A stretch of 64,000 nucleotides of DNA from Glycomyces harbinensis (GCF_900101745.1 NZ_FNAD01000006.1:274626-338625); one strand, 5' to 3'. Positions 1 through 8,837 are shown, numbered from the stretch's first letter. Notes: a model not told the origin generated them from the letters alone. Translations and numbers: made by a program.

Positions 1-487
1 GCTGTTCATGTTCAACGGGGACTGGGAATCGGGCAACCTCGACACGCAGATGCCCGGCGGCGCCGGCTTCTTCCTGATGCCTCCGCTCGAGACCGGCGGC
101 ACGATCGGCGCCATGTCGGCTCCGGCCACCTACGGGATCGCCGCCACCGCCGAACACGCCGAGTGCGCCGCGTTCTTCCTGAACTGGGCGGCGACCGACG
201 AGCAGGCACGGACCATCGAGGTCGAGATCGGCGGTTCGCACCCGATGGGGCCCGCCGACGGTTTCATGCCGGAGGTCGCCGAAGGCTCCGTGACCGCCGC
301 GACGCTCGCAGCGGGCGCGACCATCAGCGAAGCGAACGGGGCGATGGACTTCATCGCCAACGCCACCGGCTCGATCTACGCCCAGAGCTGGACGCCCAAC
401 CTCCAGAAGCTGGTCGCAGGGGAGCAGACGCCCGAGGGCCTGCTCGAGTCGGTGCAAGCCGACTACGAATCGCAGGTCGGAGACTAG
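1..487 (+). CDS. Sugar ABC transporter substrate-binding protein, C-terminal part (cut by window edge)
   Basis: The reading frame is open from the window edge (first full codon at base 2) to TAG at 485-487, so only about 160 C-terminal residues are present. The visible part has the usual look of family-1 extracellular solute-binding proteins: a Gly/Pro-rich stretch with GGAGFFLMPPLETGG, a helix with CAAFFLNWAATDEQAR, and a C-terminal helix ending in VQADYESQVGD. Such lipoproteins sit outside the membrane and hand a sugar to the permease pair. The next permease starts four bases downstream, which supports one operon. The signal peptide and start lie outside the window, and the ligand cannot be read. 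The nearby arabinofuranosidase suggests an arabinose-containing oligosaccharide, which is inference. Confidence 0.85.
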   Translation, partial: LFMFNGDWESGNLDTQMPGGAGFFLMPPLETGGTIGAMSAPATYGIAATAEHAECAAFFLNWAATDEQARTIEVEIGGSHPMGPADGFMPEVAEGSVTAATLAAGATISEANGAMDFIANATGSIYAQSWTPNLQKLVAGEQTPEGLLESVQADYESQVGD

Positions 488-490
488 CCG

Positions 491-1459
491 ATGCCCGCAC
501 CCACGTCCGCCGTGCCGGCGCCCGGACTCGGCGGAGACGCCCGTCCGCGCCGGCCCTCTTCGGGCAGTCGCGCCCGGAGTCGTCACCGCCGCCTCGGCGG
601 TGACCTGCTCGCCTACGCGCTGGTCGCTCCGGCCGCCCTCTTCTACGCGTTCTTCGTGCTGCGTCCCATCGTCACGTCGGCGCAGTACTCGTTCTACGAC
701 TGGAACGGCGTCAGCACGGCGACCTGGGTGGGATTCGACAACTATGTCGCGGTGCTGAGCGAGCCCAAGCTCGTCGGCGCGATTCTGAACGCATTCGAGC
801 TCATCCTGTACTTCAGCATCGTTCCCGTCGGGCTCGCGCTCGTCGCCGCCAATCTCATCAGGTCCATCGCCGCGAGCCGGCTGGCGACGGCCGCGCGGAC
901 CGTGCTGTTCATCCCGCAGGTGATCCCACTGGTCGCCGCCGGCATCATCTGGAGCTGGCAGCTGTCGAGCGACGGCCTCGTCAACCAGATCCTCCGAGCC
1001 GTCGGGCTGGACGCCGTCACCCGGGCATGGCTGGGAGACTTCGGCACGGCCCTTCCGGCGGTGGGGGTCATCGGCGCCTGGGTGCAGGTGGGCCTGTGCC
1101 TGGTGCTCATCCTCTCCGGCATGACGAGAATCGACGCGTCGCTCTACGAAGCGGCGCGCCTCGACGGTGCGGGACCGGTGCGCGAGTTCTTCTCGATCAC
1201 GCTTCCCGGTGTGCGCCAGGAGATCGCCATCTGCGTCACGGTCACCGTCATCTCCGCGCTCGCCAGCTTCGACATCATCTACGTCGCCACCCAGGGCGGG
1301 CCGGGCAACAGAACCCTGGTGCCGGGCCTGCAGATCTTCTACCTCGCCTTCTTCGAACGCGAGATCGGCACGGCGTCCGCGTTCAGCATCGTCCTGATGG
1401 CACTGGTGATCGCCGTCGTCCTGCCGCTGCAGCGCCTCCTTCGGGGGCGTGAATCATGA
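491..1459 (+). CDS. Sugar ABC transporter permease, MalF/UgpA type
   Basis: This 322-residue inner-membrane protein forms one half of the channel of a carbohydrate importer. A basic, Arg-rich N-terminus of about 35 residues is followed by six predicted membrane segments. The cytoplasmic EAA loop that docks the ATPase is visible as YEAARLDGAGPVREFF with ITLPGV after it. A GGAG Shine-Dalgarno-like stretch (GGAG at 478-481) precedes the ATG at 491. The stop overlaps the start of the second permease by four bases (ATGA), as expected for translational coupling. No ATPase gene is present in this operon, so a shared MsiK-like ATPase elsewhere probably drives it. Confidence 0.9.
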   Translation: MPAPTSAVPAPGLGGDARPRRPSSGSRARSRHRRLGGDLLAYALVAPAALFYAFFVLRPIVTSAQYSFYDWNGVSTATWVGFDNYVAVLSEPKLVGAILNAFELILYFSIVPVGLALVAANLIRSIAASRLATAARTVLFIPQVIPLVAAGIIWSWQLSSDGLVNQILRAVGLDAVTRAWLGDFGTALPAVGVIGAWVQVGLCLVLILSGMTRIDASLYEAARLDGAGPVREFFSITLPGVRQEIAICVTVTVISALASFDIIYVATQGGPGNRTLVPGLQIFYLAFFEREIGTASAFSIVLMALVIAVVLPLQRLLRGRES

Positions 1460-2280
1460 TCGTCTCGCGTCGAGAGAAGATCATCGGACGCACCATTCTC
1501 GTGGTGCTGATGCTGGTCACGGTGCTGCCCTTCGTCAGCCTCTTCGTCACCGCCCTGCACGAATCGGGCAGCTACCCGCAGGGCATCGAATGGCCGGAGA
1601 CACCGCACTGGGAGAACTTCGTCCTCGCCTTCCAGTCGGCGGACATGTTCCGCCTGCTCGGCTCCAGCATCCTCATCGAGCTGGGCGTCGTCCCCGCCGC
1701 GGTCCTCCTCGCGACCCTCGCCGGGTTCGGCCTGGGGCACCTCAAACCGGTCGGCGCCCGAGCCGTGTTCATCGTCTTCATCCTCGGCTTGACGCTCCCC
1801 TTCGAAGGGATCATCACGCCGTTGTACTTCCAGATCCGCGACCTCGGGATCTTGAACACCCGGTGGGCGATCATCCTGCCGCTGATCGGTCTGTTCATGC
1901 CGTTCGCGGTCACCTGGATGCGCGCCAACTTCGCGACGATCCCCAGGGAACTGTCGGAAGCCGCGCGCGTCGACGGGGCGAGCACCTGGCACCTGTTCTG
2001 GCGCATCCACATTCCGCTGTCGGTGCCGGCGATCTCGTCGCTCGCCATCCTGCTGTTCCTGTGGACGTGGAACCAGTTCCTCCTCGCGATCGTCCTCGTG
2101 GCCGACCCGGCCCAGCGGACCATGGCGGGAGCCCTGGGCGCGTTCCAAGGCAGGTACGGCACGGACATTCCGCTGCTGTGCGCCGGATCGCTGCTGATCC
2201 TGACACCGACACTGATCGTGTTCCTGCTGTTCCAGCGCAAGTTCGTCTCGGCCCTGCTCCAAGGGTCGTTGAAGGGATGA
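1456..2280 (+). CDS. Sugar ABC transporter permease, MalG/UgpE type
   Basis: This 274-residue membrane protein is the second channel subunit of the importer that begins at the window edge. It has an N-terminal membrane segment ending in a FVSLFVTALHESG-like periplasmic loop, then five more segments. The EAA loop reads SEAARVDGASTWHLFWRI followed by HIPLS. The start ATG overlaps the previous stop, and its own stop overlaps the following esterase start by four bases. The three genes therefore form a tightly coupled unit. The length is normal for the MalG family (about 270-280 residues). Confidence 0.9.
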   Translation: MIVSRREKIIGRTILVVLMLVTVLPFVSLFVTALHESGSYPQGIEWPETPHWENFVLAFQSADMFRLLGSSILIELGVVPAAVLLATLAGFGLGHLKPVGARAVFIVFILGLTLPFEGIITPLYFQIRDLGILNTRWAIILPLIGLFMPFAVTWMRANFATIPRELSEAARVDGASTWHLFWRIHIPLSVPAISSLAILLFLWTWNQFLLAIVLVADPAQRTMAGALGAFQGRYGTDIPLLCAGSLLILTPTLIVFLLFQRKFVSALLQGSLKG

Positions 2281-3275
2281 CGGCGCCGAACCGCCCGCCC
2301 TTCGCGCCCGAGATCGAACAGGCGCTGTCCCGACGCGCGGACCTGACGGTGAGCCTCCGCCCCGACGAGATTCCACAGCTGCGCTCGCGTGCGGCCACTG
2401 CGAACGAGGAGGACTTCACCCGCGACGGCGAGTTTCATCTCAGCCGCCACCGGGCGCGGGACCCGCGCACCGGCGCGTCGCCCGACGTCGTGCTGCTCCG
2501 GCCGCGGGACCGGCCCGAACCCGTGCCCGTGCTCTACCACGTGCACGGCGGCGGCCTCGTGGCCGGAACCGCATTCGACGATCTCGCGATGGCGACCGAA
2601 CTCGCTTCCGGCGTCGGCATGGCGGTCGCGTCGGTCGAGTACCGGTTGGCACCGGAGCACCGATACCCCGCCGCCGTCGAGGATGTGTACGCGGGCCTCC
2701 GATGGGTGGCGGCGAATGCGCCCGGACTCGGACTGGACCCCAAGCGCATCGTCATCAGCGGCGTCAGCGCCGGGGGCGGCCTGGCGGCCGCGGCCGCCCT
2801 GCTCGCCCGCGACCTCGCGGGACCGAACCTGATGGGGCAGATCCTCGTCTGCCCCATGCTCGACGACCGAAACGACAGCGACTCGTCCCGGCAGATGGCG
2901 GGCGTCGGGGTCTGGGACCGGACCGCCAACGAGACAGGATGGTCGGCGTACCTGGGAGCCCAGCCCCGCAGCGAGGCTCCGGTCTACGCCTCGCCAGCGC
3001 GGGCGACCGACCTCAGTGGACTCCCGCCGACGTATGTCGACGCCGGGTCGGCCGAGACCTTCAGAGACGAGGACGTCGAGTTCGCCCGTCGCATCTGGGC
3101 GGCCGGGGGCGCCGCCGAACTGCACATCTGGCAAGGCGGCGCGCACGCCTTCGACGCCTGGATGCCCGAAGCCGCGCTCTCCCGCCAAGCGAGGCGCACT
3201 CGCGCCGAATGGCTGCACCGCCTTCTCGTCGAACACCTCCTCGCCGAGGCCGCCCGGTCCGGATCGACGACCTGA
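2277..3275 (+). CDS. Alpha/beta-hydrolase, hormone-sensitive-lipase family esterase
   Basis: This 332-residue cytoplasmic hydrolase probably removes acyl groups from imported oligosaccharides or other small esters. The HSL signature is clear: an oxyanion-hole HGGG (in YHVHGGGLVAG), the nucleophile elbow GVSAGGG (Ser in place of the more usual GDSAGG), an acid residue near VDAGSAETFRDED, and the catalytic His in GGAHAFD. No signal peptide is seen. The ATG at 2277 overlaps the permease stop (ATGA), so I prefer it to upstream in-frame starts. Coupling to a sugar importer suggests deacylation of the transported substrate, but the substrate is inferred from context only. Confidence 0.85.
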   Translation: MTAPNRPPFAPEIEQALSRRADLTVSLRPDEIPQLRSRAATANEEDFTRDGEFHLSRHRARDPRTGASPDVVLLRPRDRPEPVPVLYHVHGGGLVAGTAFDDLAMATELASGVGMAVASVEYRLAPEHRYPAAVEDVYAGLRWVAANAPGLGLDPKRIVISGVSAGGGLAAAAALLARDLAGPNLMGQILVCPMLDDRNDSDSSRQMAGVGVWDRTANETGWSAYLGAQPRSEAPVYASPARATDLSGLPPTYVDAGSAETFRDEDVEFARRIWAAGGAAELHIWQGGAHAFDAWMPEAALSRQARRTRAEWLHRLLVEHLLAEAARSGSTT

Positions 3276-3381
3276 CCAGGAAGAGCGAACGAGGCACCGA
3301 CGCACCCTCATCGACAGCCCTTGACCGAACGGCGAGACGCAGGGTGTAGCCGGGGCCGCGGACCGCCCCTCGGGAGTGCGG

Positions 3382-3990
3382 TCAGGAATCGGTACTCGTC
3401 TCAGGGGCGAAGGCCGCGCACGCCTCCATCGCGGCGGCGACGTCCGGATCGGATTCGTCGAGCTGGGAGGCGTCGTCGCCGAGTGCCACATCGCGCTCGG
3501 CGAGGCAGTCGCGGTAGGCGGCGAGGTCGTCGGACTCACCCGAGCCGCCACCGGGGAATCCGCCTCCGCCCACGGGCAGTTCGCCCGAGCAGGCCTCCTG
3601 TGCCGCCTGCCAGTCCTCGTCGCTGACGCCTTCCGGGGCCTCGAATCCGCCGCCGCCGAACCCTCCTGAGGGCATGTCGGTCGGCATCTCGCCGGACATG
3701 TCGGAGGGGATCTCGGTCGGCATCTCCCCGGACATGTCCCCGGGCATGTCCGTCGGCATATCGGTCGGCATGCCGCCGCCGAGACCCTCCGCCCAGCCGT
3801 CGGGCAGCTCGACACCCTGGTCCTCGATGCAGGAGACGTAGGCGCTCATCAGGTCACCGCCGGAGGCGGCGCTCTCGTCGGGGTTCTCCTCGGTGTCGCC
3901 ACCGGAACCGCAGGCGGTCAAGGCGAGGCCGGCGGCCGCGAGTACGGCCGCGCGCAGCAGTTGCCGCGGCCAGGGGGGAATGATGCGCAT
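3382..3990 (-). CDS. Secreted lipoprotein with Met-Pro-rich tetrapeptide repeats
   Basis: I do not recognise a family. The 202-residue protein starts MRIIPPWPRQ and has a hydrophobic signal ending in a lipobox LTAC (Cys 27), so it should be a lipoprotein on the outer face of the membrane. Two halves share a Cys-pair layout: YVSCIEDQGVELP with AAQEACSGELP, and YRDCLAERDVAL with AAMEACAAF. Between the first pair lies a run of nine tetrads of the form Met-Pro-Thr/Gly-Asp/Glu, followed by Gly/Phe-rich linkers. The start at 3990 is chosen because the signal peptide begins there, although no good ribosome-binding site is seen. It is divergent from the arabinofuranosidase and convergent with the esterase. 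Confidence 0.75.
   Translation of the reverse strand: MRIIPPWPRQLLRAAVLAAAGLALTACGSGGDTEENPDESAASGGDLMSAYVSCIEDQGVELPDGWAEGLGGGMPTDMPTDMPGDMSGEMPTEIPSDMSGEMPTDMPSGGFGGGGFEAPEGVSDEDWQAAQEACSGELPVGGGGFPGGGSGESDDLAAYRDCLAERDVALGDDASQLDESDPDVAAAMEACAAFAPETSTDS
3664..3771 (-). repeat. Nine tandem 12-bp units encoding Met-Pro-Thr-Asp-like tetrads
   Basis: Nine in-frame 12-base units code for MPTD, MPTD, MPGD, MSGE, MPTE, IPSD, MSGE, MPTD and MPSG. The units differ at wobble positions, so the array is old or under selection at the protein level. Each Met is four residues from the next and is followed by an acidic residue. That spacing could place thioether ligands on one face and would suit soft-metal binding, but this is inference. 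Confidence 0.8.
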
Positions 3991-4092
3991 AACGGCACAC
4001 AGTTCGCCCTCGAGGTCGAGGACGGCTCGAAGCCCGATCAAGGTCAGCTCGGAGCTCTCCGGAGCCCGGGGCGGCATTGCGCGAAGCACCCC

Positions 4093-4121
4093 TCGACACG
4101 GCGGCGCGAACCCGATACAGT
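4093..4121 (+). promoter_or_regulatory. Candidate promoter of the arabinofuranosidase gene
   Basis: A -35-like TCGACA (4093-4098) and a -10-like TACAGT (4116-4121) are spaced by 17 bases. The predicted transcript would start near 4128, just at the inverted repeat at 4129-4142. Confidence 0.55.
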
Positions 4122-4128
4122 GACATCG

Positions 4129-4142
4129 CTTTACCGATAAAG
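4129..4142 (+). promoter_or_regulatory. LacI-type operator candidate
   Basis: The 14-mer CTTTACCGATAAAG is an inverted repeat with one mismatched pair and a central CG step, the usual form of LacI-family sites. It covers the predicted transcription start of the GH51 gene, which suits repression. No LacI gene is adjacent in the visible part of this locus. Confidence 0.5.
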
Positions 4143-4172
4143 AGCCGTTCGACGCCGAGAAGGGCACCCCAC

Positions 4173-6461
4173 ATGAACGAGCGAGTCGCCATCCGCGTGG
4201 GCAACGCGGTCGCCGAGGCCGCCCCCGACCTGTGGGGTCTGTTCATCGAAGATCTCAACGACGCCCTCGACGGCGGGCTCAACGCCGAACGCGTCCGCAA
4301 CGGCGACTTCGAATTCGCCGCGACCGACCGCGACGGCTTCCACCCCCTCACCGGCTGGGCCGCCGAAGGGGCCGTCCAGGTGCTGACGGATCTCCCGATC
4401 CACCCGAACAACCGCCACTACGCGTCCCTCACCGGCCCGGCCGCGATCACCAACGAGGGCTGGGACGGCATGCGAACCGTCTCCGGCGAACGCCTGCGCC
4501 TCTCCCTCTTCGCCAGGGCCCACGGCACGCCCGTCGAGCTCGCCGCCGCCATCGGCGACGGCCTCGCCACCGCCCGCCGCACCGTCGAGCCCGGCGGCTG
4601 GCGCCGACTCGTGATCGACCTCGACGCCACCGCGACCGGCCGCGGCGAACTCTCCCTCGCCGTCCCCGCCGGTGCCGCGCTCGACATCGACGCCGTCTCC
4701 CTGCGGCCCCTCGGCGACGACGGCGAACCGCTGACATTCCGTCCCGACCTGCTCCAAGCCCTCGAAGACCTCGCCCCGAGCTTCATCCGCTTCCCCGGCG
4801 GCTGCCTCGCCCACGGCTACGGCCTCGCGAACCTCTACCGCTGGAAGGACACCGTCGGCCCCCGCCACGAGCGCGTCCACGACCGCAACATCTGGAACTA
4901 CCACCAGTCCCGCCAGATCGGGTACGGCGAGTACTTCGAACTGTGCGAAGCCGTCGGCGCCACCGCGATTCCCATCGTCGCCGCCGGCGTCTGCTGCCAG
5001 AACTCCCCGGGCGGCCAGCGAGCCGTCCCCGACTCCGACATGGACGCCTACATCCAAGACGTCCTCGACCTGGTCGAATATGCCAACGGCGGCATCGACA
5101 CCCCTTGGGGCGCCAAACGCGCCGAACACGGCCACCCCGAACCCTACGGGCTGCGCCACCTCGGCGTCGGCAACGAGGACGTGATCAACGACGACTTCCG
5201 CGACCGCTACGCCCGCATCGAGAACGCACTGCGCGAGGCCCACCCCGACATCACCGTCATCGGCACCACCGGGCCCGCCACCTCCGGCCCCGACTACGAG
5301 GCCGGCTGGGCCTACGCCCGCGAACGCGCCATCGCCGTGGTCGACGAGCACGGCTACCAGAGTCCGCGCTGGCTCCACCAGAACCTGGACCGCTACGGCG
5401 CCTACGATCCCGAAGGCTCCAAGGTCTACCTGGGGGAGTACGCCGGCGCCTCCAGCAGGATCCGCTCCGCGCTCGCCGAGGCCGCGTACATGATCGGCCT
5501 CGAGCGCACCCCCGGCGTGGTCCGCCTCGCCTCGTACGCGCCGCTGCTCGCCCGCGTCGGACACTCGCAATGGACCCCGGACCTCATCTACTTCACGGCC
5601 GACGAGGTGCGCCTCACCGCCTCCTACCACGTGCAGCAGGCCTTCGGCGCCGAGCGCGGCGAGCAGGTCCATGCGGTGGTCCTCGAAGGCGCCCGACCGT
5701 TTTCACGGCCGGTCCCGCGCGAAGGCGCGGTCCGCTTCCGGTCGGCGCGGGCCGCGATCGCCCTCACCGAGATCACCGTCGACGGCAACCCGGTACCCGA
5801 CGCGGTCATCACCCCCGGCGGCGATGACCTCCTGCTCGCCGCGATCGACCCCGAAGCCGCGGAGATCGCGTTCACCGCGGTCCGCCGGGACGGCGCGGAC
5901 GGCTTCTCGCTCGGTCTCGGCCCCGAGGACCCGCAGACCTCGTTCAGGTTGGATTTCGCCGTCTGGCAGAACAAGAACACGGCGGTGATCCGTCGCGACG
6001 ACGGCATCGACAACTGGGAGTCCGGGTGCGTCTGGCCGGGACTCGCCGACGGCGTACCGGTCGCCGTGCGCGTCCGTCTCGACGGCCCGCGCCTCCAGGT
6101 CTGGGTCGACGGCGAACGCCACCACGACCTTGTCCGCGACGACCGCCCCGAGCAGCGAGTGGTGGCCGGAGCGCTCTCCCGGTCCGGTGCCGGCGGCGGC
6201 GTCGAATACGTCGTGCGCCTCGTCAATGCCGAGGACACCGAGAAGCCGGTGCGCATCGACCTGCCGGGGACGCCTGGCGCGGTGGAGGCCGAGTTGTCGG
6301 TGCTCGCCGGGGCCGGACCGGACGACGGCGCTCTCTTCGAAGCGTCCCCGGTCCGACCGTTCAGGACGACCGCCAAGGGCGAGAACGGGATCGACCTCGT
6401 CCTGCCGCCCTGGTCGTTCACCGCCGCCGTGCTCCGCGAAGCGTCTGCCACTCCACGGTGA
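4173..6461 (+). CDS. Alpha-L-arabinofuranosidase, GH51 family
   Basis: This 762-residue intracellular enzyme should release terminal arabinofuranose from imported arabino-oligosaccharides. The GH51 acid/base Glu335 lies in LGVGNEDVI and the nucleophile Glu421 in VYLGEYAG. An N-terminal part (about residues 38-180, beginning VRNGDFEF) looks like the CBM4/9-type sandwich found in many GH51 enzymes. After the barrel, residues of about 570-680 resemble an extra lectin-like sandwich (LDFAVWQNKN and VWVDGERHHD), and the tail is the usual beta domain. No signal peptide is present. The ATG at 4173 follows an AAGGG-containing leader; an upstream in-frame start would run through the promoter. Its last 44 bases overlap the sulfotransferase gene on the other strand. 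Confidence 0.92.
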   Translation: MNERVAIRVGNAVAEAAPDLWGLFIEDLNDALDGGLNAERVRNGDFEFAATDRDGFHPLTGWAAEGAVQVLTDLPIHPNNRHYASLTGPAAITNEGWDGMRTVSGERLRLSLFARAHGTPVELAAAIGDGLATARRTVEPGGWRRLVIDLDATATGRGELSLAVPAGAALDIDAVSLRPLGDDGEPLTFRPDLLQALEDLAPSFIRFPGGCLAHGYGLANLYRWKDTVGPRHERVHDRNIWNYHQSRQIGYGEYFELCEAVGATAIPIVAAGVCCQNSPGGQRAVPDSDMDAYIQDVLDLVEYANGGIDTPWGAKRAEHGHPEPYGLRHLGVGNEDVINDDFRDRYARIENALREAHPDITVIGTTGPATSGPDYEAGWAYARERAIAVVDEHGYQSPRWLHQNLDRYGAYDPEGSKVYLGEYAGASSRIRSALAEAAYMIGLERTPGVVRLASYAPLLARVGHSQWTPDLIYFTADEVRLTASYHVQQAFGAERGEQVHAVVLEGARPFSRPVPREGAVRFRSARAAIALTEITVDGNPVPDAVITPGGDDLLLAAIDPEAAEIAFTAVRRDGADGFSLGLGPEDPQTSFRLDFAVWQNKNTAVIRRDDGIDNWESGCVWPGLADGVPVAVRVRLDGPRLQVWVDGERHHDLVRDDRPEQRVVAGALSRSGAGGGVEYVVRLVNAEDTEKPVRIDLPGTPGAVEAELSVLAGAGPDDGALFEASPVRPFRTTAKGENGIDLVLPPWSFTAAVLREASATPR

Positions 6462-7767
6462 ACGGGGGTGCCGGTAACACGGTGTCGGGGATGGCGGGGA
6501 GGGTCTCGACCCGCCGCACGTAGTCGCCGAACGCCGCCTCCACCTCAAACGGGGTCAGGCCGTAGCTGCCGAGGCTGTACTCGTGCCTGCGGCTCTGGTC
6601 GGGGCGGGACATCCGGTACTCCAGGTGCTGGAACTCGCGCTCGTCCCATTCCAGGCCGAGATGGTGGAACAGGCGCGGCACCTGGACCATGGCGTCGCCG
6701 GCGAGGTGCGAGTAGCCGACGTCGAGCAGATTCCGGGCCGGGATCATGGTCCGGGCGGCGCGGGCGGCCTCGATGCCCTCCGTCAGCACGTCCAGGCACA
6801 TCCTGCCCAGGCTCGAACGGTCGAACTTGCGCAGGTACACCGACCAGGTGCCCTCCGCGAGCGAGCAGTAGGAGGCCATCACGGTGATCGGGTCGCGGTG
6901 CGTCCAGATCACCCTCGCGTCGGGGAAGGTCTTGATCAGCGCCGGGAGCGACCACAGGTGGCAGGGGCTCTTCAGGACCCACCGCTTGCGCTCCTGCCCG
7001 TGCTGGAGCACCTGGAGCGTCCGCTTGAGGTAGCGGTAGTCCTCGGTGTAATCACGCTTCGCGAACCACTCGCGCAGCTCTGGCATGTGACCGGTCAGGG
7101 TCCACATGAACGTGTGGAACGACATGATGAACACGCACTCCTCGGGGAGCATCGCGCCCATCTTGTGAATGTTCGGGAGCGCCGGAACCGCCTTCTCGAA
7201 GTTGGCGACGTACCGCTCGGTGGACTTGATCCTCGCGCGAAGGCCCGCCTCGTCGGTACCCGGCGGCGGCGTCTGCAGCATCTCCCACAGCAGCGGGGCA
7301 CGGTTGCCCTCAGGATTGGACAGCAGGTTGTGGGCGAGGGTGGTCGCCGTGCGCGGCAGGCCGGTCACCACGATCGGGTCGTCGATCGGCTCGTCCTCGA
7401 TCTCCGGGTGCTCGGCGATGGCCCGCGCGATCCGGAACCGGTTGATGACCCGACCCTGGACCTGATCGACCACCGACTTCCAGCCGATCGTCGAAGCGCC
7501 GTCCTGTCTGGCCCAGGCTCGCAAGATGAGGCGGAAGTCCTCAATCAACTGCGCATGGCCCTCAGGGCTCTCGCCGGTCTCGCGCTCCGCTCTCGCCACG
7601 ATCCGGTCCATCGTCGCATCAGCGCGCCGTTCGAGGCCGATCGTCAGCGGAGCGAGCAGGTTGTTGAGGGCTCGAAGGGTGAGCGTCGGGGTCGCGTAAG
7701 CCACGTAGGGGGTCCTGTTCGCATTGCGGTAAGAGGGTTCGTCGGCGCGGGCGTCCGGGTTCGACAC
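6418..7767 (-). CDS. Sulfotransferase family protein (PAPS-dependent)
   Basis: The protein has the two PAPS-binding signatures of the sulfotransferase fold: the 5'-phosphosulfate loop VVTGLPRTATT and the 3'-phosphate site THRDPITVMASYCS. It would move a sulfuryl group from PAPS to an unknown acceptor. I place the start at GTG 7767 (449 residues) because a CAGGGATT stretch lies eight bases upstream; a TTG at 7842 would add 25 residues but has no ribosome-binding site. It ends inside the 3' end of the arabinofuranosidase gene, a 44-base tail-to-tail overlap. A broken relative lies at 55.3-55.6 kb. Acceptor and pathway cannot be inferred from the neighbours. Confidence 0.85.
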   Translation of the reverse strand: MSNPDARADEPSYRNANRTPYVAYATPTLTLRALNNLLAPLTIGLERRADATMDRIVARAERETGESPEGHAQLIEDFRLILRAWARQDGASTIGWKSVVDQVQGRVINRFRIARAIAEHPEIEDEPIDDPIVVTGLPRTATTLAHNLLSNPEGNRAPLLWEMLQTPPPGTDEAGLRARIKSTERYVANFEKAVPALPNIHKMGAMLPEECVFIMSFHTFMWTLTGHMPELREWFAKRDYTEDYRYLKRTLQVLQHGQERKRWVLKSPCHLWSLPALIKTFPDARVIWTHRDPITVMASYCSLAEGTWSVYLRKFDRSSLGRMCLDVLTEGIEAARAARTMIPARNLLDVGYSHLAGDAMVQVPRLFHHLGLEWDEREFQHLEYRMSRPDQSRRHEYSLGSYGLTPFEVEAAFGDYVRRVETLPAIPDTVLPAPPFTVEWQTLRGARRR

Positions 7768-7909
7768 CGCCGAATCCCTGAGCCTTGCACGGCCTCGCAC
7801 GAGTTCCGCACCAATTTCGCAACACCGCTCGATGACGCTCAACGGAGGGATTCGGACCCGGGCCGATCCTCAACGACGCAGCGGATCGCCCTATCGGCCG
7901 GGTCGTCGC

Positions 7910-8824
7910 TCACCCCTTGGTCCGGTGGCGCCGTTCGACTTCGGCGGCCACCTGACGGAACACGTCCAGGACCCGCTTGACCGCGAGCCGTTCGGCGCGG
8001 TCCGGTCGCAGGATCGCGGTGATGTGCCGCCGCGTGGGAATGTCGGCGATCTCTCTGAGGACGAGTCCGGCCCCGGTCGGCGTCGTGAACCGCGGCAGCA
8101 GCGCTATCCGCCGGCTGCCGACCACCAGCGACTCGACCAGCCGGTTGTCGCGAATTCGCTGGGACACCCGCAACGAGGCACCCGTCGCACGCTCGATCGA
8201 TTCGAGCACCGAGTCGAACGGGTAGCCCTTCGGCACGCCGATCCACTCCCAGTCCACCAAGTCCTCGGTCCGCACGGTCGCCCGCGAGGCGAGCGGATGG
8301 TCCGCGGCCATCGCCACGTCGAGCTGCTCGCGCGCCAGCGACACCGCGGTCAACGCGGACGTCCCGGCCGGGCGCGCCCCCGTGAAACTGTGCGCGATCA
8401 CGATGTCGTTGTCGGCGGCGAACGCCGCATACTCCGCCTCGGCGATGTCGATATCGTTGCACCGCAACTCAATGGCTCCGCCGTCGAACGCTCGCATGAC
8501 CTCCGCGAGCATGAAGGTCGCGGCGCTGGGAAGGGCCGCGACGGTCACCGTGCCGGACGGTTCGCTGCGGAAGGAGTCCCATCGGGCCCGGGCCTGCTCG
8601 AGTGCCGTGGCGACCACCGCCCCGCCCTCGGCCAGCACCCGACCCGCCTCCGTCAGGCGCAGGCCGCGGCCCGAAGGCTCGGCCAAGGCCATGCCGAACT
8701 CGCGCTGAGCCGCCTTGAGCTGCTGCGAGACCGCGGACGGGGTCCGGTGCGTGGCGCGGGCGACCTCGGTGACACTGCCTCGCAGGGCCAGTTCGCGCAG
8801 TAGCTCCAGATGACGGACGTCCAT
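7910..8824 (-). CDS. LysR-family transcriptional regulator
   Basis: The 304-residue protein has an N-terminal winged helix (residues 1-60, with GSVTEVARATHRTPSAVSQQ as the recognition helix region) and a C-terminal substrate-binding domain. It is divergent from an EamA-type exporter, the classical arrangement in which a LysR protein controls its neighbour. The ATG at 8824 sits only six bases from a TAGCAT box on the minus strand, so the transcript is probably leaderless. A perfect 6-1-6 inverted repeat covers that box and suggests autoregulation. Confidence 0.9.
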   Translation of the reverse strand: MDVRHLELLRELALRGSVTEVARATHRTPSAVSQQLKAAQREFGMALAEPSGRGLRLTEAGRVLAEGGAVVATALEQARARWDSFRSEPSGTVTVAALPSAATFMLAEVMRAFDGGAIELRCNDIDIAEAEYAAFAADNDIVIAHSFTGARPAGTSALTAVSLAREQLDVAMAADHPLASRATVRTEDLVDWEWIGVPKGYPFDSVLESIERATGASLRVSQRIRDNRLVESLVVGSRRIALLPRFTTPTGAGLVLREIADIPTRRHITAILRPDRAERLAVKRVLDVFRQVAAEVERRHRTKG

Positions 8825-8837
8825 GTAGCAATGCTAC
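8825..8837 (-). promoter_or_regulatory. Inverted repeat over the LysR -10 box
   Basis: The 13-mer GTAGCAATGCTAC (plus strand) has perfect 6-base arms around one base and abuts the LysR start codon. Read on the minus strand it contains TAGCAT followed by six bases and the ATG, which fits a -10 element of a leaderless transcript. Binding here would block LysR expression. Confidence 0.55.

Noticed and set aside
3361..3383. Small GACCGC/GCGGTC hairpin between the esterase and the repeat lipoprotein
   Set aside because: Only six pairs and overlapping a stop codon; too weak to call a terminator.
7768..7842. TTG start of the sulfotransferase
   Set aside because: There is no ribosome-binding site before it, and a GTG with an AGGG stretch lies 75 bases downstream; not fully excluded.
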